Positions 26,041 through 33,246 of a DNA stretch of 49,772 nucleotides are shown piece by piece. Under the pieces are notes generated by a model, which saw nothing but the letters and a program-made list of their open reading frames with translations, did not search any database and had not been told where the DNA came from. Where the stretch lies: positions 1 through 49,772 of the forward strand of contig JBDSDH010000052.1 of assembly GCA_039920665.1 (NCBI GenBank), written 5' to 3'. Each line of letters starts with the position of its first letter. Positions within the stretch are counted from its first letter, which is position 1. Source of the DNA: WLMZ01 sp039920665 (lineage in GTDB: Bacteria > Actinomycetota > Acidimicrobiia > Acidimicrobiales > Ilumatobacteraceae). A program made the position numbers and the translations under genes.

Positions 26041-26071
26041 CGACCGCCGCCACGATCCCGGATACCGCGTC

Positions 26072-27190
26072 GTGATCACGTGCGACGCCGCTGTCGTTCG
26101 CGTCCTCGGGGCGCCGATGAGCATCGAGCGGATCCGTGTCGATCCACCTCGCTCCGGCGAGGTGATGATCGAGATGGGCGTCGCGGGGATCTGCGGCTCC
26201 GACCGCTACGTGATCGAGGGCCATCACGCCCTCGAACCACCGTCGGTGTGCGGGCACGAAGGCGCCGGCACCGTCGTGGAGGTGGGCCCCGACGTCACCT
26301 CGATCGCCGTGGGTGACGTGGTCGTGCAGACCTTCGTCGGGCCGTGTGGTGAATGTCGCACGTGCCGGCGCGGGTTGCGAACGTTCTGCCCCACGGCGAT
26401 GCACCCGTCGGGTCTCATGCGTGACGGCACCCACCGGATGTTCGACGCCGGCGATCACCCGGTCGGCAACTACCTCGGCCTCGGCAGCTTCTCGCGGTTC
26501 ACAGTGTCACCGGCACGCCACTGCGTCGTGATCCCACCCGACGTCCCGATGGAGATCGCCGCCATCGTCTCGTGTGGCGTGTCGACGGGGGTCGGAGCGG
26601 CGGTCAACGTCGCCCGCATCCGCCCTGGTGACGATGTGCTCGTCATCGGCCTCGGCGGGGTCGGTGCTGCTGCCGTCATGGGTGCCGTCCTGGCAGGCGC
26701 CTCGCGAATCATCGTTTCGGAAGTGAACCCTGCCAAGCTCGAACTGGCGAAGGTGTTCGGTGCGACCGATGTGATCGACGCCACGAGCGACGACGTCCGC
26801 GAGCGGGTGATGGAGTTCACCTCAGGCTTCGGGGTCGACGCGGTGCTGCTCGCGCCCGATCGTGTCCGCCCGGAGCACTACACCACCGGGGTCAGCTGCC
26901 TCGGTCCGGCCGGCATCATGGTCCACGTCGGCGGCACGGCGGCCGGCATGGATTACATCCCCGTGGCGCCCGGCGCACTGGTCGGTCAGCAGAAGTCCAT
27001 CGTCGGCACGGTGATCGGAGGCAGCGATCCAGCACGCGACGTGCTGCGGTGGATCGACCTGTACAGCGCCGGACGCCTGCCGCTCGATCGTTTGATCACA
27101 GCGCGGTACCGCCTGGACGAGATCAATCGGGGTTTCGACGACCTGATCGGCGGGCGCAACATCCGCGGCGTCGTCGACATGCGTTCGTGA
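26072..27190 (+). CDS. Zinc-dependent alcohol dehydrogenase (MDR family)
   Basis: A protein of 372 residues. Catalytic zinc ligands are Cys41 (GICGSD), His62-Glu63 (CGHEGAG) and a later Cys (VSCGVSTG). Structural zinc ligands are Cys92, 95, 98 and 106 (PCGECRTCRRGLRTFC). The Rossmann motif is GLGGVGAAAV and is followed by an acidic residue (VSEVN), which favours NAD+. It resembles the class III/NDMA-dependent branch of actinobacterial dehydrogenases. It would oxidise an alcohol to an aldehyde in the pathway. The start is the GTG at 26072, 32 bases after the lyase stop. It is the last gene of the hydrolase-ligase-lyase operon, followed by a strong promoter with an operator. Confidence 0.92.
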   Translation: MITCDAAVVRVLGAPMSIERIRVDPPRSGEVMIEMGVAGICGSDRYVIEGHHALEPPSVCGHEGAGTVVEVGPDVTSIAVGDVVVQTFVGPCGECRTCRRGLRTFCPTAMHPSGLMRDGTHRMFDAGDHPVGNYLGLGSFSRFTVSPARHCVVIPPDVPMEIAAIVSCGVSTGVGAAVNVARIRPGDDVLVIGLGGVGAAAVMGAVLAGASRIIVSEVNPAKLELAKVFGATDVIDATSDDVRERVMEFTSGFGVDAVLLAPDRVRPEHYTTGVSCLGPAGIMVHVGGTAAGMDYIPVAPGALVGQQKSIVGTVIGGSDPARDVLRWIDLYSAGRLPLDRLITARYRLDEINRGFDDLIGGRNIRGVVDMRS

Positions 27191-27199
27191 ACGAACGAC

Positions 27200-27227
27200 T
27201 TGACTTCCCAAGATTCCATCTTAGAAT
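27200..27227 (+). promoter_or_regulatory. Strong predicted promoter with embedded palindromic operator
   Basis: TTGACT (27200-27205) and TAGAAT (27222-27227) with a 16-base spacer make one of the best sigma-70-like promoters in the window. Almost the whole spacer is CAAGAT-TCC-ATCTTA (27209-27223), matching the perfect palindrome at 32380-32394 in 11 of 12 arm positions. A repressor bound there would block RNA polymerase directly. The promoter lies 61 bases upstream of the amidohydrolase gene that is followed by the GntR regulator gene. The half-sites and the 3-base centre fit FCD-type GntR operators. Confidence 0.7.
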
Positions 27228-27287
27228 GATGATCAGACAACAGCCGCCGGACAGACCGGCGCACGACATGTGGGGGACTGAGTCACA

Positions 27288-28436
27288 GTGACCATGATCA
27301 GCGATGCGCAGGATGCGCAGTCCGAGAACCAGCGGACCTTGAAGAAGTACCACTTGATCTCCGCCGACAGCCACGTCAACGAGCCGGCGAACCTGTGGGT
27401 CGATCGGGTCGCGACCGGCCTGCGCGATCGCGTGCCGCGCGTCGAGCGATTCGAGCAGGGCGACGCGTGGGTGATCGAGGGGATGGACGGGCCGATGCCG
27501 ATCGGCCTCAACGCCTGCGCCGGCCAGGACCCGCGCCTGCGCCAGAACTGGGTCCGGTTCGACGAGATCCGCCCCGGCGGTTGGGATCCGGCCGCACGCG
27601 TCCAGGAGATCGAGGTCGCCGGCGTCGACGCCGAGGTCCTGTACCCGACGCCTCGCCTCTCGCAAGCCGTGTTCGCAACCACCGACGTCGAACTCCATCT
27701 CGCTCTCGTGCGGGCGTACAACGACTGGCTCGACGAGTACGCGTCGTACGACCTCCAGCGCTTCCGCGGCCTGCCGTTCCTGCCCAACCGCGGGGTCGAA
27801 CATGCGCTCGCGGAGATCGAACGGGTCGGCGACCGCGCCTCGATCGGCGGCTTCCTGATGGGCGCCTACCCGAGCGGATCGCTGCAGCCTCAACCCGAGG
27901 ACGACCCGGTGTTCGCCGCACTCGAAGAGCGCGGGCTCTCGTTGAACATCCATGTCGCGCTCGGGAACAAGATGCCCGTGCAGCGCAACCTGCTCGCCCT
28001 TCCCGCGGCGGGCCGATTCACCGGCGCGACCGGCCACCTGATCGATCTGATCTTCTCGGGTGTGTTCGATCGGTTCCCCACGTTGCAGTGGGCCATCGCC
28101 GAGGTCGACTGCGGTTGGCTCCCGTACTTCAAAGAGCAACTCGACGACGGTTACTACCGGTACCGCTTCCGCTTCGACCTGGCCAAGCTGCCGAGCGAGT
28201 ACATCGAGCAGCACGTGCACTTCTCGTGGGTCACCGACACCTACGGCATCGACAACCGGCACCAGATCGGTGTCGACAAGATGATGTGGTCGAGCGACTA
28301 CCCGCACGGCAGCTCCAACTATCCGAACGCCTGGTCGCCGACGATGGCGGCGATGGCGGGCGTGCCGACGCCCGAGCGCGAGCTGATGCTGGTCGAGAAC
28401 GCTCGCCGGCTCTACCGCTTCCCGCAGCTGCCCTGA
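27288..28436 (+). CDS. Amidohydrolase-2 family protein (metal-dependent decarboxylase type)
   Basis: A protein of 382 residues. The metal-binding strand is HLISADSHVNEP with Asp27 and His29. A mid-protein His lies in SLNIHVALGN and the catalytic Asp in MMWSSDYPHGSS. The repeated 'SDYPH' pattern is typical of the actinobacterial branch of amidohydrolase-2 proteins, which includes gamma-resorcylate decarboxylase and ACMSD relatives. It probably decarboxylates or hydrolyses a ring acid, but the substrate is unknown. The GTG at 27288 follows a GGGGGA site; an ATG two codons later is an alternative. It is expressed from the promoter at 27200 and probably reads into gntR 50 bases downstream. A second, diverged member lies at 30205-31488. 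Confidence 0.88.
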   Translation: MTMISDAQDAQSENQRTLKKYHLISADSHVNEPANLWVDRVATGLRDRVPRVERFEQGDAWVIEGMDGPMPIGLNACAGQDPRLRQNWVRFDEIRPGGWDPAARVQEIEVAGVDAEVLYPTPRLSQAVFATTDVELHLALVRAYNDWLDEYASYDLQRFRGLPFLPNRGVEHALAEIERVGDRASIGGFLMGAYPSGSLQPQPEDDPVFAALEERGLSLNIHVALGNKMPVQRNLLALPAAGRFTGATGHLIDLIFSGVFDRFPTLQWAIAEVDCGWLPYFKEQLDDGYYRYRFRFDLAKLPSEYIEQHVHFSWVTDTYGIDNRHQIGVDKMMWSSDYPHGSSNYPNAWSPTMAAMAGVPTPERELMLVENARRLYRFPQLP

Positions 28437-28486
28437 CGGCTGTGACAACTCCGGAGCCAGACGCGCGTGCGGGATAAGGTCGACCC

Positions 28487-29290
28487 ATGACCGTCACCAG
28501 CCCACCGACACGCGTCCGCCGTCGCTTCGGAGTCGCGGAGGCGGTCGCCGATCAACTCCGCCAACGGATCCTGTCGGGGGACGACTATGCCGACGGCATG
28601 CTGCCCAAGCTCGAGGATCTGACGGAGGAGTTCCGGGTCAGCACGGCGGCGATGCGCGAGGCATGTCGGATCCTGCAGACCGAGGGCTTGATCAGCGTCG
28701 TGCGCGGCAACACCGGTGGTGCCATCGTCCACCGCCCCAGCGCGGACAACGTGGCCTACACCGTCGGGCTCGTCCTGCAGGCACGGGGCGTGATGATGCC
28801 CGACGTCGCACGAGCGATCGAGCGGTTCGAACCGCTCGGCGCGGAGCTGTGCGCTGAGCGCGAGGATCGCGAGCAAGCCGTGCTTCCGGCGCTCGAGGCG
28901 GCGCAGCGTGAGCTGGAGGACTGCGTCAAGCTTGGCCACGGTGAGGCCGCGTCCGGCGCCGCCCGCCGCTGGCACGAGGTGCTCGTCGAGTCGTGCGGGA
29001 ACGAGACGGTGGAGGTGCTGCTCGGCGCGCTGCTCGCGACGTTCCGGGCCCACGTCACTGCGGAGGCGGCCGAGTTCCGCGCCCGCGGCATCGAGCTGTC
29101 GCCCGAGCTGGCCAAACGGACCATCGACGAGCACAACCACATCCAGGAGCTGATCCGCATCGGCGACGGGCCGGGCGCGATGGCGGCGGCCCGTGCGCAC
29201 CTTCGGACCGCTCGGATCCACCCGAGCGACCACTCCGAATACACCTCGGTCGTGCGAGCCGAGGCGATCCGCGACCGCCTCAGCGGCTGA
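28487..29290 (+). CDS. GntR-family transcriptional regulator (FadR/FCD subfamily)
   Basis: A protein of 267 residues. The N-terminal winged helix (about 15-85) has the GntR pattern LRQRILSGDDYADGMLPKLEDLTEEFRVSTAAMREACRILQTEGLI. The all-helical C-terminal FCD domain (about 95-255) carries His residues in RWHEVLVESCGNE, DEHNHIQELI and ARAHL, the usual metal or ligand-binding set. FCD regulators typically repress catabolic operons until a small carboxylate binds. A TAAGGT hexamer (28475-28480) ends six bases before the ATG, which would give a leaderless transcript. It is the only regulator gene inside the 12-35 kb block, so it is the best candidate to bind the CAAGAT-N3-ATCTTG sites; this link is inferred. 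Confidence 0.92.
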   Translation: MTVTSPPTRVRRRFGVAEAVADQLRQRILSGDDYADGMLPKLEDLTEEFRVSTAAMREACRILQTEGLISVVRGNTGGAIVHRPSADNVAYTVGLVLQARGVMMPDVARAIERFEPLGAELCAEREDREQAVLPALEAAQRELEDCVKLGHGEAASGAARRWHEVLVESCGNETVEVLLGALLATFRAHVTAEAAEFRARGIELSPELAKRTIDEHNHIQELIRIGDGPGAMAAARAHLRTARIHPSDHSEYTSVVRAEAIRDRLSG

Positions 29291-29307
29291 CGCGTCCTCA
29301 CGACGGG

Positions 29308-29341
29308 TGTCGTGGGACCACACCGCTCGAGTACCACGACA
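29308..29341 (+). promoter_or_regulatory. Inverted repeat in the leader of the class II aldolase gene
   Basis: TGTCGTGG (29308-29315) and CCACGACA (29334-29341) form a perfect 8-bp inverted repeat with an 18-base loop. It ends a few bases before the AAGGGGA ribosome binding site. As RNA it could form a hairpin affecting read-through or translation. As DNA it could be an operator. No T run follows. Confidence 0.4.
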
Positions 29342-29354
29342 CAAGGGGAACCTG

Positions 29355-30143
29355 ATGACCAACTCAACGACCGAGGTGATCGGCGGCTTCTCCAAGTGGA
29401 TGCCCACCGTTATGCCACCGATCGGACCGGCCCTCACGCCGGAGCAAGAGCTCGCCTGCGCCTTCCGCATCCTCGCCGGCAGCGGCTTTGCAGAGAACCT
29501 CGCCGGCCACATCACGTGGTCGCTCGACGGCGACACCGAGATGTTCGTCAACCCGTGGGGCCTCTGGTGGAGCGAGCTGCGCGCCTCGGACATCTGCCGC
29601 GTCGACGCGGACGCAAGGGTGACGGGCGGCCGCTGGGACGTCACGCCCGCGATCCACATCCACACCGAGCTGCACCGGTCGCGGGGCGATGCGCGCGTCA
29701 TCGTCCACAACCATCCGTACTGGTGCACCGTGCTCGCAGCGCTCGGCCTGCTGCCGGAGGTGTTCCACCAGACGGCCTGCCTGTATGACGGCGAGATGGT
29801 GCTGGTCGACGAGTACGATGGTGAGATCGACGACGCCGGCAAGGGCGCAGCCCTCGCCGACCGGATCGGCGGCGCGACGATCGCACTCCTGGTCAACCAC
29901 GGGGTGCTGATCACCGGCGCGACCGTGCCGGAAGCGGTCTACCGCGCCGTCAGCTTTGACCGGCAGTGCCGGCTCACCTACGACGTGCTGATGGCGAGGG
30001 CGGCCGGCGTCGGCGCAGCGCGGGTCATCGATCCATCGGCCCGTGCCGGCATGCAGCTGTCGCTGCTGGAGAGGGCCACCGAGGCCTATTGGGCCGGGGC
30101 CGTGCGCGGTCTACTGCACCGAGAGTCCGACGTCCTCCTCTGA
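29355..30143 (+). CDS. Class II aldolase/adducin family protein
   Basis: A protein of 262 residues with the fold of fuculose- and ribulose-phosphate aldolases and their decarboxylase relatives. Metal ligands are visible in AIHIHTELHRSRGDARVIVHNHPYW (the HxH and HNHP pair) and a third His in ALLVNHGVLITG. SGFAENLAGHITW and FVNPWGLWWSEL are typical of the subgroup acting on non-sugar substrates, which includes hydroxybenzoate- or orotate-type decarboxylases. The ATG at 29355 follows AAGGGGA. It lies between gntR and the second large amidohydrolase, all on one strand with short gaps. A C-C cleavage or decarboxylation step is the likely role. Confidence 0.88.
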   Translation: MTNSTTEVIGGFSKWMPTVMPPIGPALTPEQELACAFRILAGSGFAENLAGHITWSLDGDTEMFVNPWGLWWSELRASDICRVDADARVTGGRWDVTPAIHIHTELHRSRGDARVIVHNHPYWCTVLAALGLLPEVFHQTACLYDGEMVLVDEYDGEIDDAGKGAALADRIGGATIALLVNHGVLITGATVPEAVYRAVSFDRQCRLTYDVLMARAAGVGAARVIDPSARAGMQLSLLERATEAYWAGAVRGLLHRESDVLL

Positions 30144-30204
30144 GCTGCGCCGAGCCCCCGCTCGACGCCTTCTCTCTTCCACCCACCATCGAAAGGAGCT
30201 CGCC

Positions 30205-31488
30205 GTGGCCAGCCTCGACGAACTGCAAGCAAACCTCGGCTTCACGGTTGCCGGAAAGAACCGCACCGGAACCGTCACGTTCCTGCCGGAACCGGAGCGG
30301 CGTGATCGCGAGTACCTCATCGTCTCGGTCGACGATCACATCGTCGAGCCGGCGAACGCCTTCGAGGGCAGGTACCCGGCCGATCTCGTCGATCGGGCAC
30401 CCCGGATCGTGCAGGCGGACGACGGTTCCGAGCACTGGCTGTACGACGGCCAGATCCTGCCGAACGTCGGGTTCAACGCGGTGGTCGGCCGCCCGGTCAG
30501 CGAGTACAGCTTCGAGCCGTGCCGGTTCGACCAGATGCGCCGGGGCGCATGGGACATCCATGCGCGGATCGCCGACATGGATCTGGCCGGCGTGTGGGCC
30601 TCGATGAACTTCCCGTCCTTCCTGCCGGGCTTTGCCGGCCAACGGCTGCAGCTCACCGTGAGCGATCCTCGGCTTGCGCTCGCCTCGGTGCGCGCCTGGA
30701 ACGACTGGTGCATCGAGGACTGGTCGGGCCCGTATCCCGACCGGATCATTCCGATGCAACTGCCGTACCTGCTCGACCCCGTGGTCGCAGCTGAGGAGGT
30801 GCGCCGAAATGCCGAGCGCGGGTTCAAGGCGATCACCTTCTCCGAAGCGCCCGACAAGTTGGGCCTGCCATCGCTGCACACCGACCACTGGGACCCGTTG
30901 ATGGCGGCGTGCGAGGAGACCGGCACGGTCATCAGCCTCCACATCGGCTCGTCGAGCACGTCGCCCTCCACCTCCGACGACGCGCCGGCCGACGTGGTCG
31001 GCGTGCTGTTCTTCGGCTACGCGATGTTCTCGGCGGTCGACTGGCTGTACTCGAAGATCCCGGTGCGCTTCCCGAACATCAAGTTCTGCATGTCCGAAGG
31101 TGGCATCGGTTGGGTCGCCGGGCTGATGGACCGGCTCGACCACGTGCTCGGCTACCACGAGATGTACGGCACCTGGACCGGCATCGAGCTGACGCCGCGC
31201 GAGGTGCTGCAGCGCAACTTCTGGTTCTGTGCGATCGACGATCCTGCCGGTTTCGAGCAGCGCCACCACATCGGCCTCGAGCACATCCTGATCGAGTCGG
31301 ACTACCCGCACGCCGATTCCAACTGGCCCGACACCCAGGCCCACTTCCACCGTCAGTTGGCCGGCATGCCCGCGTACGACATCGAGCGGATCACGTGGCG
31401 CAACGCCGCAGAGCTGTTCGGGCTCGACATTCCGCCGTCGGTGATCGCCGATCCCAACGCCCCGTGGGCCTCGGAGCTGAGCCGCTGA
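30205..31488 (+). CDS. Second amidohydrolase-2 family protein of the block
   Basis: A protein of 427 residues. The N-terminal metal strand is YLIVSVDDHIVEP (Asp44, His45), the mid His is in VISLHIGSSS and the catalytic Asp is in ILIESDYPHADSNWPDT. It is diverged from the 382-residue protein at 27288 but has the same motif layout, so the two are paralogues rather than recent duplicates. The GTG at 30205 is preceded by GAAAGGAG. Its C-terminus ends three bases before the convergent SDR gene. It may act on a different intermediate or form mixed oligomers with its paralogue; both ideas are inference. Confidence 0.88.
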   Translation: MASLDELQANLGFTVAGKNRTGTVTFLPEPERRDREYLIVSVDDHIVEPANAFEGRYPADLVDRAPRIVQADDGSEHWLYDGQILPNVGFNAVVGRPVSEYSFEPCRFDQMRRGAWDIHARIADMDLAGVWASMNFPSFLPGFAGQRLQLTVSDPRLALASVRAWNDWCIEDWSGPYPDRIIPMQLPYLLDPVVAAEEVRRNAERGFKAITFSEAPDKLGLPSLHTDHWDPLMAACEETGTVISLHIGSSSTSPSTSDDAPADVVGVLFFGYAMFSAVDWLYSKIPVRFPNIKFCMSEGGIGWVAGLMDRLDHVLGYHEMYGTWTGIELTPREVLQRNFWFCAIDDPAGFEQRHHIGLEHILIESDYPHADSNWPDTQAHFHRQLAGMPAYDIERITWRNAAELFGLDIPPSVIADPNAPWASELSR

Positions 31489-31491
31489 CCC

Positions 31492-32325
31492 TCAGTGCTC
31501 GGCGAGTCGCGGGTCGGCACCACCCACCACAGCGGCCCGCACCGCCGAGCTCCCGCCGTCCACGGGCAGGAGGACGCCCGTCATCACGGCGGCGTCGGAA
31601 CCGGCCAGGAACGCGACGGCTCGGGCGATGTCGTCCGCGGTCGCGAGCCGGGTGAGGTGCATCGCCTCGAGCATCGCCCGCCGTTCGGGCGTGAGGTCGG
31701 CGTCGCGACGATCGTGGAGGATGTGCCCGGGCAGGACGGCATTGCAACGGATGCCGGCACTCGCGTAGTCCACCGCGACCGAACGGGTCAGCGCATTGAG
31801 CGCACCCTTGGACGACGCATGGGCGGCCATCCCCGGCGTGCCGAGAACGCCGGCACGGGCGCTCACGTTGACGATCGACCCGCGGCCCTCCGGCACCATC
31901 GCGCGCAGGGCGGCGCGGGTCATCCACATCGCGGACGAGAGGTTGCCCACGATGATCCGGTCCCACGCGTCGTCGCTGATCGCGCCGACGGGTGCGTCGT
32001 CCGCGATCGCGTCGCTTGCGTACGCGTTGTTGACCAGGATCGACACCGGGCCGAGTGCCGCGGCGACCTCGTCGACCAGCCGATCGCACCCCGCGGACGA
32101 ACCGAGGTCGCAGGAGAAGAACCGGGCGCGCCCGCCCGCGGCCTCGATGGTCGCAACGACATCGGCGCCGCGTGCGGCATTGCGGCCGGCCACGGCCACC
32201 GTCGTTCTGGCTTCGGCGAGCACGATCGAGATCGCACGACCGAGCCCCGACGTCGCTCCGGTGACGATTGCGACATCGCGTGGCGTGGCGGCTGCGGTGT
32301 CGGACGGCCGGGTGGTGGGGGACAT
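31492..32325 (-). CDS. SDR-family protein with altered catalytic Tyr
   Basis: A protein of 277 residues. The NAD(P)-binding motif VTGATSGLG (21-29), GNLSS and the C-terminal PVDGGSSAV are classical. The catalytic Ser is present (Ser155 in NVSARAG), but the YxxxK motif reads HASSK: His169 replaces Tyr, and Lys173 remains. The NNAG motif reads NNAYAS. It may be a non-canonical reductase, a hydrolase- or lyase-type SDR, or a weakly active homologue. The Rossmann acceptor loop has Arg48 (VAGRN), which favours NADP. The ATG at 32325 follows TTGGAG. It is divergent from the SnoaL-like gene, with a perfect operator palindrome between them, and convergent with the amidohydrolase gene. Confidence 0.88.
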   Translation of the reverse strand: MSPTTRPSDTAAATPRDVAIVTGATSGLGRAISIVLAEARTTVAVAGRNAARGADVVATIEAAGGRARFFSCDLGSSAGCDRLVDEVAAALGPVSILVNNAYASDAIADDAPVGAISDDAWDRIIVGNLSSAMWMTRAALRAMVPEGRGSIVNVSARAGVLGTPGMAAHASSKGALNALTRSVAVDYASAGIRCNAVLPGHILHDRRDADLTPERRAMLEAMHLTRLATADDIARAVAFLAGSDAAVMTGVLLPVDGGSSAVRAAVVGGADPRLAEH

Positions 32326-32344
32326 CGATGCTCCAAGCGTGGCC

Positions 32345-32394
32345 TCGACCGGGCTACGGTCAATCAGTAGAATCTTTTTCAAGATAGCATCTTG
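32345..32394. promoter_or_regulatory. Divergent promoter with perfect 15-bp palindromic operator
   Basis: CAAGAT (32380-32385), AGC, ATCTTG (32389-32394) is a perfect 6+6 inverted repeat with a 3-base centre. On the plus strand TCGACC (32345-32350) and TAGAAT (32368-32373) with a 17-base spacer form a plausible promoter; the palindrome then covers the start-site region. The operator sits between the divergent SDR (start 32325) and SnoaL-like (start 32443) genes and could control both. It is the best copy of the motif repeated across the block. Confidence 0.68.
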
Positions 32395-32442
32395 GATAGA
32401 TGGCGGCCGGGGAGCCGGCTGAAGCATCGGGGGATTCGGGAC

Positions 32443-32970
32443 GTGACCAATCGAACACACGCTGCGCCAAGTGCATCGATCGAGCCGACGCCAACGGCGA
32501 TGCAGCAGCTCGCCGACCGCTTGGCGATCGCGGATCTCAACCATCGCTTCGCCGATGCGATCACCCGGATGGACGTGGCGGCCTGCGCGTCGATGTTCAC
32601 CGAAGACGCCGAGATCGTCGTCACCAACTGGGACACCTTCGCCGGGCGCGACGAGATCCTGCGCTCGCTGCGTGAGCTGCTGTCGGGATGGAGAGGCATC
32701 GTGTTCACGAACCACTCCGGCGTCGCCGAGATCGACGGCGACGCCGCCACCGGCCAGTGGTACATCCGTGAGTTCGGCATCAAGTTCGACGAGGAGTTCG
32801 ACATCTCCGGCGTCTACCACGACACGTACCGCCGCACCGACGGTCGTTGGCAGTTCTCGAGTCGGCGCTACGACACCTTGCATCTGCGGCGCGCTGGCGA
32901 GATCGCCGTGACGCGATTCCCTGCCGAGCTCGGCGGCGTCGGCGGGGACCACGACGAGCGCCAACCATGA
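32443..32970 (+). CDS. SnoaL-like / NTF2-fold protein
   Basis: A protein of 175 residues. From residue 19 it has the pattern of the SnoaL_4/NTF2 superfamily, a cone-shaped alpha+beta barrel used by ring cyclases, dehydratases and ring-hydroxylating dioxygenase small subunits: LADRLAIADLNHRFADAITRMDVAACASMFTEDAEIV, FAGRDEILRSL, and a C-terminal YRRTDGRWQFSSRRYD. No Rieske or mononuclear iron subunit is in the window, so a dehydratase or isomerase is more likely than a dioxygenase beta subunit. The GTG at 32443 follows GGGGGA; an ATG at codon 19 (MQQL) is an alternative. It overlaps the small downstream gene by four bases (ATGA). Confidence 0.82.
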   Translation: MTNRTHAAPSASIEPTPTAMQQLADRLAIADLNHRFADAITRMDVAACASMFTEDAEIVVTNWDTFAGRDEILRSLRELLSGWRGIVFTNHSGVAEIDGDAATGQWYIREFGIKFDEEFDISGVYHDTYRRTDGRWQFSSRRYDTLHLRRAGEIAVTRFPAELGGVGGDHDERQP

Positions 32971-33167
32971 ACGCATCGCTCCAGCACTTCACGGCGAGCG
33001 AGCACCCGAGCGGCACCGAGTTCCCGACGGTCGAAGCCTTCGGGATCGGCCGCACCGACGAGACCAAAAAGCGTGCCGTCCACACGCTCCAGTTGATCCG
33101 CTTCGCATCGGCATTGCTCGCCGATCGTGGCTGGGACGAGTCGCGCCTCGTCCACCAGCCGGCCTGA
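32967..33167 (+). CDS. Small conserved-looking protein of unknown function (66 aa)
   Basis: An ORF of 66 codons whose ATG overlaps the SnoaL-like stop (ATGA), a strong sign of translational coupling. The peptide is mixed and soluble (FPTVEAFGIGRTDETKKRAVHTL, then IRFASALLADRGWDES) with a likely C-terminal helix. I recognise no family, and there is no signal peptide or Cys motif. The DapA-like gene follows after 79 bases, a gap holding an imperfect GAGGTG/CACCTC hairpin. It could be a subunit or stability factor for a neighbouring enzyme. Confidence 0.6.
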   Translation: MNASLQHFTASEHPSGTEFPTVEAFGIGRTDETKKRAVHTLQLIRFASALLADRGWDESRLVHQPA

Positions 33168-33246
33168 TCTGCCCCGCCGGCATCGCGCCGGCTCCTCGGG
33201 AGGTGGCGCCGGACACCTCTCCCGACCGACCGAGAAAGCACCATCC

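Noticed and set aside
32443..32970. Beta subunit of a Rieske ring-hydroxylating dioxygenase
   Set aside because: The NTF2 fold is shared, but there is no alpha subunit, ferredoxin or reductase in the window, so only a SnoaL-like call is justified.
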